A stretch of 64,000 nt of DNA from Caldilineaceae bacterium. Lineage in GTDB: Bacteria > Chloroflexota > Anaerolineae > Caldilineales > Caldilineaceae. The stretch is taken from NCBI GenBank assembly GCA_026645575.1, contig JAPKMW010000015.1, forward strand, positions 82,173 to 146,172, in the 5' to 3' direction. The position numbers and the translations under genes are program-made. Under the pieces are notes generated by a model that saw only the letters and a list, made by a program, of their open reading frames with translations, did not search any database and was not told where the DNA came from. This document shows, piece after piece, positions 62,477 to 64,000 of the stretch (the first letter of the stretch is position 1; each line of letters begins with the position of its first letter).

Positions 62477-63889
62477 ATGTTACCAATCGAAAGCGTCCAA
62501 CGCATTTTGGGCGCCGCGCTGCGTAATGGCGGCGACCTGGCCGAACTCTATCTGGAAAATGTGGAAAATTTACGCCTCACCCTGGATGACCAACGGCTGG
62601 AGGGGGCGACGCAAGGGAATGACATTGGTGGCGGTGTGCGTGTCTTTTATGGCAACACCGCGGCCTATGCCTACACCGATGATCTGAGCGAAAGCGCCTT
62701 GATCGAAGCGGCCCATGCTGCGGCGGCAGCGGCACGGGGAACCAACAAGCCGCGGGTTGCCATCAACCTGACCCAAACCCGCAGCCCGCTCGCTTTTCCT
62801 GTGCGCCGCCCCTACGAGGAGATGCGCACGGCTGATAAGGCCGCGATTCTGCGCCAGATGGATCAGGCTGCGCGCCGCTATAGCCCCTACATCACCCAAG
62901 TGGGCGCCGGCTATAACCAAACCAGTCGGCGCGTCTGGATCTTCAACTCCGACGGTTTGTGGGCAGAGGATGACCGGGAGATTCTAGAGTTCACTGTCAA
63001 TGTGGTGGCGCGACGCGGCGAGACAATTCAAGCCATGCGCACCGGCTTAGGCGGCCAGATGGGGCTGGAATTGTTGGACGGCAAAGATCCCATCGCCATG
63101 AGCGTAGACGCTGCCGAATCAGCGGTGCGCATGTTGGATGCGCGCCCGGCGCCGGCGGGGGAGATGCCAGTGGTGATCAGTAACGGTTGGGGCGGTGTTC
63201 TCTTTCATGAAGCGTGCGGCCACTGTATGGAAGCCGATTTTGTTACCCGCGGCGGTTCGGCCTATGGTGATCTGGTGGGGCAACAGGTGGGGCCGGATTT
63301 CCTGACGGCGGTGGATGATGGCACTATCCCCGGTCGCCGTGGCTCCCTGCGCTTTGATGACGAAGGCGTCCCCAGCCAGCGCACCGTTCTCATCGAAAAT
63401 GGTATTCTCAAAGAGTATATGTGGGACTTAACCGAAGCGCGCCGGATGGGCCGCGCCTCCACCGGCAACGGGCGCCGTGAAAGTTTCCGCCACATGCCCA
63501 TGCCACGCATGACCAACACCTTTATCGCCGCCGGCCCCCATGACCCGGAAGAGATCATCCGCGCCACCAAGAAAGGCTTCTATGCCAAAAAGCTGGGCGG
63601 CGGTCAGGTGGAGATCGGGCGCGGCGACTATGTCTTTGCCGTGACCGAAGGTTATTTGATTGAGGACGGCAAATTGACGGCGCCCGTCCAAGGCGCCACT
63701 CTCGTCGGCAACGGCCCGGAGTCGCTGCGCCAGATCGATATGATCGGCACGGATTTTGATCTGGACCCCGGCGTCGGCACCTGTGGCAAGGGGCAGGGAG
63801 CCAAAGTTAGTGTCGGCCAACCCACTGTGCGTATCCCCAAACTAACGGTCGGCGGCACTGAACGGGCTATCGTGGGCGCAATGGGCTAA
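62477..63889 (+). CDS. tldD: TldD/PmbA-family metalloprotease
   Basis: A 470-residue protein of full TldD length. The zinc motif is HEACGH (H244, E245, H249) within GWGGVLFHEACGHCMEADF, followed by the conserved SAYGDLVGQQVG stretch and the C-terminal GGGQVEIGRGDYVFAVTEGYLIEDGKL region. TldD with TldE forms a heterodimeric protease that degrades unfolded peptides and matures some ribosomally made peptides. Its partner TldE/PmbA is not seen here; it would be expected just past the window end. AAAGGAGAAGC lies before the start at 62477. The gene is preceded by the heptamer hairpin and followed by palindrome repeats. Confidence 0.95.
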   Translation: MLPIESVQRILGAALRNGGDLAELYLENVENLRLTLDDQRLEGATQGNDIGGGVRVFYGNTAAYAYTDDLSESALIEAAHAAAAAARGTNKPRVAINLTQTRSPLAFPVRRPYEEMRTADKAAILRQMDQAARRYSPYITQVGAGYNQTSRRVWIFNSDGLWAEDDREILEFTVNVVARRGETIQAMRTGLGGQMGLELLDGKDPIAMSVDAAESAVRMLDARPAPAGEMPVVISNGWGGVLFHEACGHCMEADFVTRGGSAYGDLVGQQVGPDFLTAVDDGTIPGRRGSLRFDDEGVPSQRTVLIENGILKEYMWDLTEARRMGRASTGNGRRESFRHMPMPRMTNTFIAAGPHDPEEIIRATKKGFYAKKLGGGQVEIGRGDYVFAVTEGYLIEDGKLTAPVQGATLVGNGPESLRQIDMIGTDFDLDPGVGTCGKGQGAKVSVGQPTVRIPKLTVGGTERAIVGAMG

Positions 63890-63913
63890 GTAATTGTCCA
63901 GAACTAACTTCAC

Positions 63914-64000
63914 GCTCTTGGCGAGTCACGGACTCGCCAAGAGCAAAGCGGGAACGCAGCCAGGGCGAGTCACGGACTCGCCAGGAGCAAAGCGGGAACG
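63914..64000. repeat. GCGAGTC palindromes, 44-bp period, running off the window
   Basis: GCTCTTGGCGAGTC-ACG-GACTCGCCAAGAGC (63914-63944) is a perfect 14-bp-arm palindrome. A second core starts at 63965, 44 bp after the first at 63921, and the following AGCAAAGCGGGAACG is also repeated, so a tandem array continues beyond 64000. It lies 25 bp after the TldD stop. Confidence 0.88.

Overview
This 64 kb window looks like chromosomal DNA of a free-living heterotrophic bacterium, most likely a member of the Chloroflexota (Anaerolineae/Caldilineae-like). This is inferred from the gene mix: oligopeptide ABC importer, GH65/GH3/GH4 carbohydrate enzymes, MlrC, phytanoyl-CoA dioxygenase, SelA-like enzyme, ELWxxDGT protein, and large GT-C membrane glycosyltransferases. 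It is also inferred from several secreted proteins ending in a short [YF]LP[IV] tail. No rRNA or tRNA gene was recognised. Base composition is fairly GC-rich except for an AT-rich island at about 52.4-54.5 kb and the lower-GC STAND gene at 25-28 kb.

Layout. 1-2252: a HAD phosphoglucomutase fused to a GH65 disaccharide phosphorylase, cut by the window edge. 2.5-3.4 kb: GNAT and a small membrane protein. 3.5-10.1 kb: a complete Opp/Dpp-type peptide ABC operon (A-B-C-D-F, minus strand). 10.6-15.6 kb: two GT-C glycosyltransferases flanking a Phd/RelE-like toxin-antitoxin pair. 15.8-21.8 kb: YbjQ, a secreted ELWxxDGT protein, an AarF/UbiB kinase and a PQQ-type sugar dehydrogenase. 21.9-29.1 kb (minus strand): a tightly packed run reading caspase -> NB-ARC/TPR STAND protein -> ChbG-like deacetylase -> GH3 glucosidase. 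29.5-32.1 kb: two 7TM-DISM sensor paralogues, one with its membrane domain deleted. 32.3-38.3 kb: CoA-disulfide reductase-rhodanese, PspC, MlrC, ThpR and GH4. 38.6-42.4 kb: amidohydrolase, AlkA-like glycosylase, methyltransferase and an unknown protein. 42.5-45.3 kb: a Tat-exported two-subunit molybdenum hydroxylase. 45.4-51.8 kb: an ATPase remnant, a secreted protein, a GIY-YIG-like protein, a DUF2202 lipoprotein and a large sortilin-like propeller protein. 51.9-55.3 kb: a scrapyard and defence-like island (decayed duplicate, ABC-exporter scrap, OLD/RloA-like ATPase plus a TOPRIM gene broken by a small TA-flanked element, a nuclease remnant). 55.3-60.3 kb: a secreted metallopeptidase-like protein, then SelA-like, PhyH and HpaI-type genes that may form a sugar-acid catabolic set. 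60.5-63.9 kb: a tiny secreted protein, an ArsR-type regulator with a visible promoter and operator, a nucleotidyltransferase and TldD.

The most interesting biology is the caspase/STAND pair. The C-terminal ~50 residues of the caspase and the N-terminal ~50 residues of the NB-ARC-TPR protein align without gaps at 21 of 50 positions. This suggests a shared homotypic adaptor that docks effector onto sensor, a bacterial apoptosome-like arrangement. Second is the ATPase/TOPRIM two-gene module, whose nuclease gene carries an 85-bp insertion. Removing the insertion restores one continuous frame exactly.

The window is also saturated with intergenic palindromic DNA. The dominant family is a 17-bp palindrome, GCGAGTC-ACG-GACTCGC, with about 21 copies in six clusters, arranged as tandem arrays or as paired hairpins whose arms are themselves palindromes. 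Other families are heptamer/octamer repeat hairpins (some supplying stop codons, one inside a coding sequence), a two-copy CTTCCGGGAAGG hairpin element, and several MITE-like inverted repeats.
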